A stretch of DNA of 64,000 nucleotides from Romboutsia ilealis (GCF_900015215.1 NZ_LN555523.1:668912-732911), one strand, 5' to 3'. Shown: positions 34,278-43,594, counted from the first letter of the stretch. Notes: generated from the sequence alone by a model not told the origin. Program-made: numbers and translations.

Positions 34278-35177
34278 ATGAAAAATATAATATTAACTTT
34301 ACTATCTATACCTAAAGTAGGGAGAAAAAGCGTCGATTATTTTATAAAATACATGAAAGAAGTTCCTAAAAATGAAAATGATATAGTAGATATATTTATA
34401 GATATTAAAAATGATAATAATAAAATAAAAGTACCAACTTTAGAAGAAGTTAAAGTAGCTTATGAAAATGCTAATGAAATAGTAAATTTATCAAAAAAAC
34501 AAAATATTGAAACTATAGATATATTACATAAAAACTTTCCTAAAAAGGTAAAACTTATAGAAAATGCACCACAAGTATTATTTTATAAAGGAAACTATAA
34601 TGCAATAATAAATGAAAATACTTTAGCTATAATAGGTAGCAGAGATGCTAGCAAGGAAGGCCAAGAAAATGCATATAAAATGGCGTACTTATTTGCAAAA
34701 GAAAATTATTCAATAATAAGTGGATTAGCCATAGGTTGTGATACTTATGCACATCAGGGATGCCTAGATGCTAATGGTATGACTGTAGCAGTATTATCTA
34801 GTGGATTAAATACAATATACCCAATTAAAAATATAGAATTAGCAGAACGAATAGTAGATAACAATGGTTGTTTATTAAGTGAATATCCAATTGGAGTTGC
34901 ATCGTTTAAAAATAACTTTGTAGAAAGAGACAGAATAGAAAGTGGACTTAGTTTAGGAACTATAGTAATAGAGGCAAATATTAAATCCGGTAGTATGCAT
35001 ACTGCAAATTTTACATTAAAACAAAAAAGAGCATTAGCTTGTTTGAATATTAATAAAAGTGGAAATAAATTTCTTTTAAAAAATAATGAGGTTATATCTA
35101 TAAATGGAAAAGAAGATGTTACTAAAATAAAATTTCAACTAGAAAAAGTTAAAGAAATCTTAGAAAATAAAAAATGA
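34278..35177 (+). CDS. dprA: DprA/Smf-like DNA processing protein
   Basis: Protein of 299 residues. The Rossmann-type core is clear: LAIIGSRDASKEGQENAYKM, IISGLAIGCDTYAHQGCLD, AVLSSGLNTIYP, LLSEYPIG, and FVERDRIESGLSLGTIVIEA. DprA binds single-stranded DNA and loads RecA in transformation. The C-terminal winged helix common in DprA is absent, and a short basic tail replaces it; the N-terminal helix-hairpin region is present. No other competence gene is nearby. AAGGAGA before ATG. Confidence 0.87.
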   Translation: MKNIILTLLSIPKVGRKSVDYFIKYMKEVPKNENDIVDIFIDIKNDNNKIKVPTLEEVKVAYENANEIVNLSKKQNIETIDILHKNFPKKVKLIENAPQVLFYKGNYNAIINENTLAIIGSRDASKEGQENAYKMAYLFAKENYSIISGLAIGCDTYAHQGCLDANGMTVAVLSSGLNTIYPIKNIELAERIVDNNGCLLSEYPIGVASFKNNFVERDRIESGLSLGTIVIEANIKSGSMHTANFTLKQKRALACLNINKSGNKFLLKNNEVISINGKEDVTKIKFQLEKVKEILENKK

Positions 35178-35212
35178 GATATTAAAAAATTTTAAATATC
35201 TCATTTTTTATT
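35167..35212 (+). terminator. Bidirectional terminator
   Basis: AAAAATGAGATATT pairs with AATATCTCATTTTTT between dprA and the convergent gene at 35231. Confidence 0.8.
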
Positions 35213-35230
35213 ATAAATATAATTAAATAT

Positions 35231-35677
35231 CTATAGATTAATAGACCTTTTAAATAATAGATTGTCATCTCTAAAATAAGAATTAGATATTTTAAATATA
35301 GATAGGTTAGCCTTTATATTAGTATAAGGAGATAAGCTTACACTTGAACTTGAATTATTATTTAATGAAAAATTTAAATGTGAATCATAGACAGATACAA
35401 TTGCATCTCCGCAAAGTTGTTCTTTTTTAGTAGTGCAACTTTCTATATTATGTCCTTTACAAGACTTAATAGAAAAAGACACATAATCACTATCATTACA
35501 ACTATGTATATTAGCCCACCATCTTATATAATAAATTCCATTAGAATTTATAGTAAAATGACCATTGTTATAATTATAAGTTATATTTTGATTAGCATTT
35601 ATTATACATTTATTAAATATAATAGGTTGATCTTTATCTATTATATTATTTAAAGTACTTTGTATTTGTAAGCACAT
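35231..35677 (-). CDS. Exosporium-type (BclA C-terminal/C1q-like) protein, tentative
   Basis: Protein of 148 residues. The stretch YNYNNGHFTINSNGIYYIRWW has the strand pattern of the C1q/TNF-like domains at the C termini of Bacillus and Clostridium exosporium proteins, which usually contain FTLNTPGxYxVxW. The second half is serine/asparagine rich (NFSLNNNSSSSVSLSPYTNI). There is no collagen repeat and no signal peptide. A spore-surface role is a guess from the fold pattern. Start ATG 35677 follows GGAGG. Confidence 0.5.
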   Translation of the reverse strand: MCLQIQSTLNNIIDKDQPIIFNKCIINANQNITYNYNNGHFTINSNGIYYIRWWANIHSCNDSDYVSFSIKSCKGHNIESCTTKKEQLCGDAIVSVYDSHLNFSLNNNSSSSVSLSPYTNIKANLSIFKISNSYFRDDNLLFKRSINL

Positions 35678-35992
35678 TTAATTACCTCCGAAATATATTA
35701 ATTACACTTTTATAATAAACTTACTAACTACTTATAGATATTTTATAAAATAAAGTTTTATGATAAAATTACTATAAATATATAATAATAGTAAACATGA
35801 AGATGGAAACCTAATTTTAGTTAGATATATGATTAGATAAAAATATTAAAAAAATAACTATTGATGATGAATTATTTTTGTTTAATGTAATTAGAATATT
35901 TTAAAAGTAAAAATTACCAAGTAACTATAAGTTAGAAAGATAGCTTTTATGAGCACAACAGATTATAATATATAATTTAAAAGGAGAGAAAT
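35678..35992. other. Gene-free stretch with an IS-end-like sequence
   Basis: AT-rich gap. At 35952-35963 it holds AGCACAACAGAT, identical to the right end of the IS982-family element at 60850-60861. No matching left end is seen nearby. Confidence 0.45.
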
Positions 35993-36520
35993 ATGGATAG
36001 ATTAATAACTAAAGAAAAAGTTTTTGTACAAACTAATCAATTATCAGAAATACTTATAAATAGCAACGGGTATGGAGAATTTCATGATAATATAGTAAAA
36101 AATAATATAGTATGTGAAGAAAGTAAAAATTATGAAATAACAGGTGCTGGATTTATAGATTTTAATCAACATTTATATGAAGATATAAATCATATGAATT
36201 CTATCAGTAGTGGATTATATTTAGATATGACCCTAGTTATGTATAAAATATATATATGGGGATCAAAAGGTGAAGGTTTTGAAGTGTTTAGACATGTTTT
36301 AAGAGGAGAGGAAATAGCAAATTTAAAATCTGTAGAAGATATAAAAAATTATATATACAAAGGATTATCTGAATTAGAAGATGGAATAATTAACACATAC
36401 AATAAGGAAACAAAAGCGGCATTTGAAGAATTTGGAAGTGGAATAGAATCAAGGCAATTACCTCTTCAAAATATACTTAAATATATAAACTTAGAAAATA
36501 ATATAAATGATTTTAGATAA
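35993..36520 (+). CDS. Hypothetical protein
   Basis: Soluble protein of 175 residues, acidic, with no membrane segment and no motif I recognise. The middle reads YLDMTLVMYKIYIWGSKGEG and the end is helical (EDGIINTYNKETKAAFEEFG). A good AAGGAGAG lies before ATG, and a terminator follows, so it is a real single gene. No function can be proposed. Confidence 0.65.
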   Translation: MDRLITKEKVFVQTNQLSEILINSNGYGEFHDNIVKNNIVCEESKNYEITGAGFIDFNQHLYEDINHMNSISSGLYLDMTLVMYKIYIWGSKGEGFEVFRHVLRGEEIANLKSVEDIKNYIYKGLSELEDGIINTYNKETKAAFEEFGSGIESRQLPLQNILKYINLENNINDFR

Positions 36521-36523
36521 ATT

Positions 36524-36576
36524 AAAAAGCTATCTTAAGTTATAAAATACTATAACCTAAGATAGCTATATTTTTG
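36524..36576 (+). terminator. Terminator after the hypothetical gene
   Basis: TAGCTATCTTA-type left arm (AGCTATCTTAAGTTATA) pairs with TATAACCTAAGATAGCT and is followed by TTTTTG. Confidence 0.8.
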
Positions 36577-36649
36577 TTTTGATTTAATTAGTTATGTAAA
36601 TTTTAAAAATATTATTACTTTATAAATATAATACAAAAAATCTAACTTA

Positions 36650-36772
36650 ATCTGTTGTGCTAGTTATTTTATTAAACATATTGAAATTACTATATAAAGT
36701 TTTTGAACTATAAAAATATAGTTTACTAGGCTTTAGTGCTTTCAATAATCATATTTAATTAGCACAACGAGT
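36650..36772 (+). mobile_element. MITE related to the IS982-family element
   Basis: 123-bp non-coding element. Left end ATCTGTTGTGCTAGTTA and right end (read inward on the other strand) ACTCGTTGTGCTAATTAA match the two ends of the element at 59739-60861. It is flanked by the direct repeat TAACTTA (36643-36649 and 36773-36779). The target appears to have been a hairpin, since AAAAATCTAACTTA before it and TAAGTTAGATTTTT after it are complementary. It can be moved only by transposase made elsewhere. Confidence 0.88.
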
Positions 36773-36914
36773 TAACTTATATAGATTTTAAGTTAGATTT
36801 TTGTGATTAAGGAAGTATAGTAATTAAATTAGTGTTTATAATCACTATTAATAAGTAATAATAATTAATTTATGTGATAAAAACCATTGAATAATACATT
36901 AAGTAGTTGATATA

Positions 36915-36931
36915 TAAGCGAAGCGAATTTA
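36915..36931 (+). repeat. Possible 3' tip of the dispersed repeat
   Basis: TAAGCGAAGCGAATTTA equals the last bases of the repeat family (AAGCGAAGCGAATTTTT). Only this tip remains. Confidence 0.4.
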
Positions 36932-37077
36932 TTATATATAATAATTTTTATAAAAAATTAAAGATACGGTAAAATTAAAATCGTAAAAATAGATATTGAA
37001 TAATAAAAAACATTTAGTATACTGTTAATATAAATATACGATAGAATAGAAAAATGAGTAAAGGGGGATGAGTAAAT

Positions 37078-37779
37078 TTGATATTATATGAAAAAAAAGA
37101 AGAAGAATCGAAAAAAGAATATGCATATAGGATATTAAAAGAAAATATAATGTCATTGGAATTAAAGCCAGGTGAATTATTAAGTGAAGTAGAATTATCT
37201 GAGAAGTTAAATATATCAAGAACGCCAATTAGAGAAGTTATAATGAGATTAAAAAATGAACACCTAATAGAAGTGAAGCCACAATCAGGAACGTATGTAT
37301 CTTTAATAGATTTAAATTTAATTGAAGAAGCAATTTTTATGAGATTTGCTTTAGAAGAGAAAGTTTTAAAAGAAGCTTGTAATTACTTCCCTGAAGATAA
37401 AATGATAGAACTTGAAAAAAACCTATTTGCTCAAAATATAATTGCTAGTATGGAAGGCGGAGAACATGAATTTCATAAATTAGATACTAGCTTTCATGAA
37501 ACTTTATTTTTGGGTGTAAAAAAGAAAGCCATATGGGAAAGTATATTAAAAATAAGTACTCATTATAATAGGATAAGATTATTATCTCAAAAGAAAGATT
37601 CAAAAGTATTAGTAGTTAAACAACATAAAGAAATTTTAAATGCTATAAAAAATAAAGAGAAAGAAAAAGTTGAAGATATAATAAATTATCATATGAATGA
37701 TTCTATGAAAAGTTGGGAATATCTAATTAAGTTAGATGAAGAAAACTCTAAGTATTTCAAAATAAGTGAAGAAAAATAA
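37078..37779 (+). CDS. GntR-family (FadR/FCD type) regulator of the uronate locus
   Basis: Protein of 233 residues. The winged helix at residues 15-80 contains LSEKLNISRTPIREVIMRLK, and FCD ligand domain follows with RFALEEKVLKEAC, the His in DTSFHETLFLG and the terminal EKVEDIINYHM. FCD-type GntR proteins such as UxuR, ExuR and KdgR respond to sugar acids; the genes after it are for uronate use, so it is probably their repressor. Start is TTG 37078, 9 nt after GGGGGA. Candidate operators lie at 38421-38585 and 43834-43865. Confidence 0.87.
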   Translation: MILYEKKEEESKKEYAYRILKENIMSLELKPGELLSEVELSEKLNISRTPIREVIMRLKNEHLIEVKPQSGTYVSLIDLNLIEEAIFMRFALEEKVLKEACNYFPEDKMIELEKNLFAQNIIASMEGGEHEFHKLDTSFHETLFLGVKKKAIWESILKISTHYNRIRLLSQKKDSKVLVVKQHKEILNAIKNKEKEKVEDIINYHMNDSMKSWEYLIKLDEENSKYFKISEEK

Positions 37780-37832
37780 AAATCACTAAAATCAATATTG
37801 TAATATTGATTTTAGTGATTTTTATTTTTTTT
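37778..37832 (+). terminator. Terminator after the GntR gene
   Basis: Twenty-base perfect stem starting AAAAATCACTAAAATC, with the complementary arm at 37804-37823 and a long T-run. The T-run begins repeat copy 6. Confidence 0.92.
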
Positions 37833-38010
37833 TACACTTAAGAGTACTATAAATAGTAAAAAAATGTGAAATAACTTTTGAATATAAGTAATATTAATAA
37901 ACTGATTTTGAGAGTATTCGTTTTCATAGTGGCTAAAGGAAAGGACAAAGTCATTGTCGGAATAAAATAACACCTATATGTTGCTAAAGTAAAGTAAATT
38001 TTTTTCATAT
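37827..38010 (+). repeat. Dispersed structured repeat, copy 6 (diverged)
   Basis: TTTACACTTAAGAGTACTAT, GAATATAAGTAATATTAA, TTCATAGTGGCTAAAG, GGACAAAGTCATTGTCGG and a last TTGCTAAAGTAAAGTAAATT keep the order of the family, although the hairpins are largely lost. Confidence 0.65.
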
Positions 38011-38420
38011 ATATAGATTAACATACAAAATTATAGATTGTAATATTAAATAAATAAAATAAGTTATCGCATTGTTTGAAATAGATTGTATTAATAAAGT
38101 TTATAAAAAAGAAATATGATGTACTAAAAAGAAATATAATACACTATAAATACAAAAGGCTTGAAAAAAGAAGAAAAATGATATATTATATAATGGAAAT
38201 CTGGTTAAATAATGTATCGTATTTATATAAAAGTAAGTATTATTTAGATTAATCTTAGAAGAAATCAAAACATATAATAAGCATGTCTGTCCTTATAAAA
38301 CAAGATACCGATATATATGACTATACAGTCATAACATTTTATGATTTGATAGCAAATATATAAATAAATGATAAAAATAAAGCTTATATATAATGAAGTA
38401 AAGTAACAAAATAAATAAAA

Positions 38421-38434
38421 ATTAGTATACAAGA
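38421..38434 (+). promoter_or_regulatory. Candidate GntR operator 1
   Basis: ATTAGTATACAAGA, around the palindrome GTATAC. The same 14-mer returns at 38541. Confidence 0.55.
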
Positions 38435-38540
38435 TTATTTTGATACACAGTTAATTTGAATTAAATGAAATGTATTGAAAATGATATCCTGTTATGATAA
38501 TATACAAATTAACAAAAGTTTCATTAAAAAAAATAAAAAA

Positions 38541-38554
38541 ATTAGTATACAAGA
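38541..38554 (+). promoter_or_regulatory. Candidate GntR operator 2
   Basis: ATTAGTATACAAGA, identical to the site at 38421, 62 nt upstream of the first broken gene's start area. Confidence 0.6.
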
Positions 38555-38571
38555 GAGGGGGAGAAGAAAAA

Positions 38572-38585
38572 TTTGTATGCTAATT
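38572..38585 (+). promoter_or_regulatory. Candidate GntR operator 3
   Basis: TTTGTATGCTAATT, an inverted, one-base-different copy of the same motif (TCTTGTATACTAAT). Confidence 0.55.
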
Positions 38586-38615
38586 CTAACTTTATTAGGA
38601 AGGAATAATTAGTAA

Positions 38616-38798
38616 ATTGTACTAACAAAATTAAAGGAAGAAGGAATAGTAACTGTAATAAGAGCTAATAGCCATGAAGAAGCATTAGGTTATATAAAGG
38701 TATGTATTTCAGGTGGGATAAAAGCTATAGAACTTACACACACAATACCAAATTTAGTAGAGCTTATAAAGTATGTATCAGAAATGAATTTGATATAG
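38616..38798 (+). pseudogene. kdgA: KDPG aldolase, N-terminal remnant
   Basis: Translation gives LTKLKEEGIVTVIRANSHEE, then GGIKAIELTHTIPNLVELI, the first quarter of 2-keto-3-deoxy-6-phosphogluconate aldolase. The start codon position reads ATT, although AGGAAGGA is still in place before it. The frame stops at TAG 38796-38798, where a kdgK fragment begins in another frame, so a deletion has joined the two genes. The enzyme would split KDPG to pyruvate and glyceraldehyde-3-P. Confidence 0.85.
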
Positions 38799-39195
38799 AT
38801 AAAATACTTAATGATGTAAAATTAGTTCATATATATGGAATAACTTTAACACTTAGTAAAGACTTATACGAATTTAGTTTAAATCTTGCAAAAGAAGCTA
38901 AAAAGAGAAATATAATTGTTTCTTATGATTCAAATTATAGATCAAAGCTATGGAGCTTGGATGAAGCTAGTAAGTTTATAAAAGAAATTTTACCATTTGT
39001 TGATATAGCTTTTTTAGGAATATTAGATTTTAAAAATATATCGGTCTTATATCAGATATGCAATGTAGTGATGTTATAGAATTTGCAACTTGTGCGAGTG
39101 TATTAAAACACAGCATCATAGGGGAAATAAATATGGTTGATGAAAAAGATGTAATTATTCTTATGAAAGCTGGAGTAGGGAGTATAAATAGATAA
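38790..39195 (+). pseudogene. kdgK: 2-keto-3-deoxygluconate kinase, remnant with internal deletion
   Basis: The section VHIYGITLTLSKDLYEF followed by NIIVSYDSNYRSKLWSLDEA is the middle of a PfkB-type KDG kinase. After FVDIAFLGILDFKNI the sequence jumps, in another frame, to DVIEFATCASVLKHSIIGE and ends with LMKAGVGSINR. The N terminus and the ATP-binding region with GAGD are lost. It cannot make an active kinase. Its end lies 15 nt before uxaB, showing that both remnants are former members of the operon. Confidence 0.85.
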
Positions 39196-39210
39196 ATAAA
39201 GGAGTAAAAG

Positions 39211-40704
39211 ATGAGCAAAGAATTAAGAAATTTAAATATAGAGTGTTTAAATGAAGAACAAAGAAAGATATATGACAAAGTTAGTAATAGTCCTATAAAG
39301 ATAATGCAAGTAGGGGAAGGAAACTTTTTAATGTCATTTTTTGATTGGATGGTTTACCAAGCTATAAAAGTAGGAAAATATGATGGTTCGATAGCTTTAA
39401 CTTGTCCTTTAGATTATGACAAAAAAATAGATTTATTAAAAGAACAAGATATGCTATATACAGTAATTCAAAGGGGATTTAAAGGAGATACTGAAGTTTA
39501 TGAAAATGACATAGTATCAGTATTTTCAAAAGTATTTAATTATAACAAAGAGTGGGATATATTCATGAATATAGCTGAACAAGAAAGCTTAGAAGTTGTA
39601 ATATCTAATACAACTGAAGCTGGTTTAGCATATAAAGAAGTTAAATTAGAAGAGGTTTCAACTGAAGGATTATACCCTGCAAAGTTAACAGCATTTTTAA
39701 TGCACAGATTTAATGTCCTTGGAAATATATCTAAAAAATTACTTATATTCCCTTGTGAGTTAGTCGCTGAAAATGGAAAAGTGTTAAAAACATTTGTTGA
39801 AAAACACTCAAATGACTTTGGTGCATCTGAAGAATTTAAAGCTTGGGTAAATGAAAATTGTGTATTCTTAAATAACTTAGTTGATAGAATAGTACCAGGA
39901 TTCCCATCAGCAAATGCAGATGAATACTTTGAAAACTTAGGATATAAAGATGGCGCACTTTCTATGTGTGAGCCATACTTCTTATGGGCAATAGAAGGAG
40001 ATAAAGAATTAGACAATATATTACCACTTAATGCGTCAGGACTTAATGTTCAGTGGCTAGAATCACTTAAAGATACTCAATTATTAAAGGTTAGAATATT
40101 AAATGGATCTCATACATTAATAACTCCTTTAAGTATATTAAAAGGATTTAAGCAAGTTGATGAAGTTATTGAAAATGATGAAATGAAGGCATTTTTAAAT
40201 GAAACTTTAGAAAATGAAATACTGCCTTCGCTAAAAAATAAAACAGGGAATAAAGAAGAATTTGCAAGTACAGTTCTATCTAGATTTAGAAATCCACATA
40301 TAATGCATAAATTAGAATCTATATCTATGAATTCTGTATCTAAATTTGCAAATAGATTATGGCCGACAGTTAAAACTTACATAGAAGATAACAATAAAGC
40401 ACCTAAAAATATAATGGTAGGTTTAGCAGGTCTTATAAGATTTTATCAAATTGAAAAAACCGAAAGTGGGTATGCAGGAAAAGACTTTAATGGATCTGAA
40501 TACAAGGTATTTGATACTCCAGAAGTATTAGAATTTATGTATAACGTAAATAAAAAATACGAAGTTAAAAATGAAGAGTATGTGAGAGAAATTCTATCAG
40601 AAACAAAGCTTTGGGGAGAAGATTTATCAGTATATAATGGTATGGTAGATGGAGTATGCCAAAACTTAAAGAATATGGGGAATATAGTATGTGTGAATTT
40701 ATAA
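39211..40704 (+). CDS. uxaB: Tagaturonate reductase (altronate oxidoreductase)
   Basis: Protein of 497 residues of the long-chain mannitol dehydrogenase family. KIMQVGEGNFLMSFFDWMV is the nucleotide-binding region, VISNTTEAGLAY is the signature that sets tagaturonate reductases apart from mannitol dehydrogenases, and KVRILNGSHTLITPLS carries the catalytic Lys and His region. It reduces D-tagaturonate to D-altronate with NADH. It overlaps uxaA by 16 nt. AAAGGAG before the start. Confidence 0.9.
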   Translation: MSKELRNLNIECLNEEQRKIYDKVSNSPIKIMQVGEGNFLMSFFDWMVYQAIKVGKYDGSIALTCPLDYDKKIDLLKEQDMLYTVIQRGFKGDTEVYENDIVSVFSKVFNYNKEWDIFMNIAEQESLEVVISNTTEAGLAYKEVKLEEVSTEGLYPAKLTAFLMHRFNVLGNISKKLLIFPCELVAENGKVLKTFVEKHSNDFGASEEFKAWVNENCVFLNNLVDRIVPGFPSANADEYFENLGYKDGALSMCEPYFLWAIEGDKELDNILPLNASGLNVQWLESLKDTQLLKVRILNGSHTLITPLSILKGFKQVDEVIENDEMKAFLNETLENEILPSLKNKTGNKEEFASTVLSRFRNPHIMHKLESISMNSVSKFANRLWPTVKTYIEDNNKAPKNIMVGLAGLIRFYQIEKTESGYAGKDFNGSEYKVFDTPEVLEFMYNVNKKYEVKNEEYVREILSETKLWGEDLSVYNGMVDGVCQNLKNMGNIVCVNL

Positions 40705-42176
40705 AAATAAATGTTAAAGATGATGTAGTAGTATTACTAGAAGATAGTAAAATGGGAGATACAATAAAAGTTGATGATAAAGAAATTCAAATTTTACAAG
40801 ATACTCCTAAAGGACATAAAATAGCTATTAAAAATATAGATAGAGATAATGAAGTATTAAAGTACGGATACAGCATAGGAAAAGCTAAAGAAGATATAAA
40901 AGCAGGGCAGTGGGTACATAGTCACAATATAAAAACGGGCTTAGATGGTATATTAGAGTATAAATTTGAATCAAAGAAGTTAGAAAATACAGTAAAAGAA
41001 AATAATATATATTTCAAAGGATATGTTCGTGAAAATGGAGATGTTGGTATAAGAAATGAAATATGGATAGTAAATACTGTTGGTTGCATAAATAAGACTT
41101 GTGCAATATTAGCAAGAGAAGGTAATAAATTAATAAATGATAAGATAGATGGAGTACATCATTTTGAGCATCCTCATGGATGCTCTCAATTAGGGGATGA
41201 TTTAGAAAATACGAGAAAAATATTATCTGGATTAGTAAATCATCCTAATGCGGCTGGAGTTTTAGTTGTAGGTTTAGGTTGTGAAAATAACACGTTAGAA
41301 AGTTTTAAAACTGTACTTGAACCAATAAATCATAATAGAGTGAAGTTTTTAAACATACAAGATGTTGAAGATGAAATAGAAGAAGGTAAAAAGCTAATAA
41401 AAGAATTAGTAGATTATTCATCAAAATTTGAAAGAGAAGATGTACATATATCTAAATTAAAAATAGGTCTTAAATGTGGAGGATCAGATGCATTTTCTGG
41501 AATAACAGCAAATCCACTATTAGGAAGGGTATCAGATAATTTAGTATCATTAGGAGCAACAAGCATACAAACAGAAGTACCAGAAATGTTTGGAGCAGAA
41601 ACAATATTATTTGAAAGATCATTAACTGAAGATGTATTTAATAACAGTGTTGATTTAATAAATGATTTTAAAAAATACTTTATAAGATATGATCAAGTTA
41701 TATATGAAAATCCATCTCCAGGAAATAAAAAGGGTGGAATAACGACACTAGAAGAAAAATCGCTAGGATGTGTTCAAAAAGGTGGAAGTGCCATAGTTAC
41801 AGATGTATTAAAGTATGGAGAAAAATCTACTAAAAATGGCCTTAACTTAATATCAGGTCCAGGAAATGACCAAATAGCAGTTACAGTACTTGCTGCATCA
41901 GGAGCACATATGGTTTTATTCACAACTGGTAGAGGAACTCCGTTTGGAGGAGTGGTACCTACTTTAAAAATATCAACTAACTCTGATTTATATAACAATA
42001 AAAAACATTGGATAGACTTTAATGCAGGTCAAATATTAGAAAATAAAGACATTAGAAAAGTTGATGAAGAGTTTTTTGACTTAATAGTAAATACTGCATC
42101 AGGAGAGTATATGGCTCACAATGAAGTAAACGGATACAAAGAAATAGCAATATTAAAAGATGGAGTTACATTATAG
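40689..42176 (+). CDS. uxaA: Altronate dehydratase
   Basis: Protein of 495 residues. Residues 1-80 form the SAF-type domain (VHSHNIKTGLDG at its end), and the rest is the large catalytic domain, with GYVRENGDVGIRNEIWIVNT, HPHGCSQLGDDLENT, LKCGGSDAFSGITANP and GNDQIAVTVLAASGAHMV. It removes water from D-altronate to give 2-keto-3-deoxy-D-gluconate. ATG 40689 is preferred to an in-frame ATG 33 nt earlier because GGGGA stands 7 nt before it. Coupled to uxaB by overlap. Confidence 0.92.
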   Translation: MCEFIKINVKDDVVVLLEDSKMGDTIKVDDKEIQILQDTPKGHKIAIKNIDRDNEVLKYGYSIGKAKEDIKAGQWVHSHNIKTGLDGILEYKFESKKLENTVKENNIYFKGYVRENGDVGIRNEIWIVNTVGCINKTCAILAREGNKLINDKIDGVHHFEHPHGCSQLGDDLENTRKILSGLVNHPNAAGVLVVGLGCENNTLESFKTVLEPINHNRVKFLNIQDVEDEIEEGKKLIKELVDYSSKFEREDVHISKLKIGLKCGGSDAFSGITANPLLGRVSDNLVSLGATSIQTEVPEMFGAETILFERSLTEDVFNNSVDLINDFKKYFIRYDQVIYENPSPGNKKGGITTLEEKSLGCVQKGGSAIVTDVLKYGEKSTKNGLNLISGPGNDQIAVTVLAASGAHMVLFTTGRGTPFGGVVPTLKISTNSDLYNNKKHWIDFNAGQILENKDIRKVDEEFFDLIVNTASGEYMAHNEVNGYKEIAILKDGVTL

Positions 42177-42190
42177 AGGGGGAATATAAA

Positions 42191-43594
42191 ATGAAAAAGT
42201 TTATGTGTGAAGATTTTTTATTAAGTAATGAAACAGCAAAGGTTTTATACCATAATCATGCTAAAAATATGCCTATATTTGATTATCACTGCCACTTAAT
42301 ACCAAGTGAAATAGCAGAAGATAAAAAATACAACAATATAACTGAAATATGGTTATATGGAGACCACTATAAGTGGAGAGCTATGAGAAGTTTTGGTATA
42401 GATGAATACTATATAACAGGTGAATCAACTGACTTTGAAAAATTCCAAGCATTTGCAAAAGCTATGCCTTATTTAATAGGAAATCCAATATATCATTGGT
42501 CTCATTTAGAACTTAAAAGATACTTTGGAGTAGATGAAACTTTAAATGAAAATAATGCAGAAGAAATATGGAATAAATGTAATGAAGTAATACAAAAAAC
42601 GGATTTCAGTGCAAGATCTATTATAACAAAATCAAATGTTAAATACATAGCAACTACTGATGACCCAGCTGATAATTTAGAGTATCATATAAAGATAGCT
42701 AAAGATGAAAGTTTTGACTGTGAAGTTAGACCTACTTTAAGACCTGATAAAGCTATAAAAATAGGAAATGAAGGTTTTGCAGAATATATAAAAGTTTTAG
42801 GTCAAACAGAAAATACAAATATAACTAACTATAAAGAACTTATGGAAGTTTTAGAAAAAAGAGTAGAATTCTTTGTTGAAAATGGATGTACAATAACAGA
42901 CCATGCTTTAGACAGAGTTTACTTCAAAAATACAAATGAAGAAGAAGTTAATGAAATATTTATAAAGGCTATAAATGGAGAAACATTAACTCAAGATGAA
43001 ATAGAAAAGTATGCAACTTTAACAATGATAAACTTAGGAAGAATATATCATAAGCACAACATGGTTATGCAATTACATATAGGAGCTCTTAGAAATAATA
43101 ATACTAGAATGCTTAAAAAGTTAGGTCCAGATGTAGGATTTGATAGTATAGATGATGGTGAAGTAGCAAGGCCATTGTCTAGATTATTAGACACTTTAGA
43201 TGGAGAAGATAAACTTCCAAAAACTATATTATATTGTTTAAATCCAAAGGACAATGAGGTACTAGCAACTATGCTTGGAAACTTCCAAGGTGGAGGTGTA
43301 GCTGGTAAAATTCAATTTGGTTCTGGATGGTGGTTTAACGATCAAAAAGATGGAATGGAAAGACAAATGATGGCTTTATCTCAATTAGGATTATTAAGTC
43401 AATTTGTTGGAATGCTAACAGATTCAAGAAGTTTCTTATCTTACACAAGACATGAATACTTTAGAAGAATATTATGTAATTACATAGGTAGTTTAGTAGA
43501 AAATGGAGAATACCCAGCGGATATGAAGATATTAGGAGAGATTATAGAAAATATATGCTATAATAATGCTGATAAATATTGTAAAGGTCAGTAA
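42191..43594 (+). CDS. uxaC: Uronate isomerase
   Basis: Protein of 467 residues, full length for the family. PIFDYHCHLIPSEIAED near residue 28 holds the metal-binding HxH; ATTDDPADNLEYH, GCTITDHALDRVYF and MQLHIGALRNNN are all family signatures. It interconverts D-glucuronate with D-fructuronate and D-galacturonate with D-tagaturonate. With UxaB and UxaA it would take galacturonate to KDG. AGGGGGA before the start, 14 nt after uxaA. Confidence 0.94.
   Translation: MKKFMCEDFLLSNETAKVLYHNHAKNMPIFDYHCHLIPSEIAEDKKYNNITEIWLYGDHYKWRAMRSFGIDEYYITGESTDFEKFQAFAKAMPYLIGNPIYHWSHLELKRYFGVDETLNENNAEEIWNKCNEVIQKTDFSARSIITKSNVKYIATTDDPADNLEYHIKIAKDESFDCEVRPTLRPDKAIKIGNEGFAEYIKVLGQTENTNITNYKELMEVLEKRVEFFVENGCTITDHALDRVYFKNTNEEEVNEIFIKAINGETLTQDEIEKYATLTMINLGRIYHKHNMVMQLHIGALRNNNTRMLKKLGPDVGFDSIDDGEVARPLSRLLDTLDGEDKLPKTILYCLNPKDNEVLATMLGNFQGGGVAGKIQFGSGWWFNDQKDGMERQMMALSQLGLLSQFVGMLTDSRSFLSYTRHEYFRRILCNYIGSLVENGEYPADMKILGEIIENICYNNADKYCKGQ

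Noticed and set aside
38702..39079. Intact 125-residue protein spanning the kdgA/kdgK remnants
   Set aside because: Its first 25 residues come from the wrong frame of kdgA; only the later part matches KDG kinase, and the ATP site is missing.
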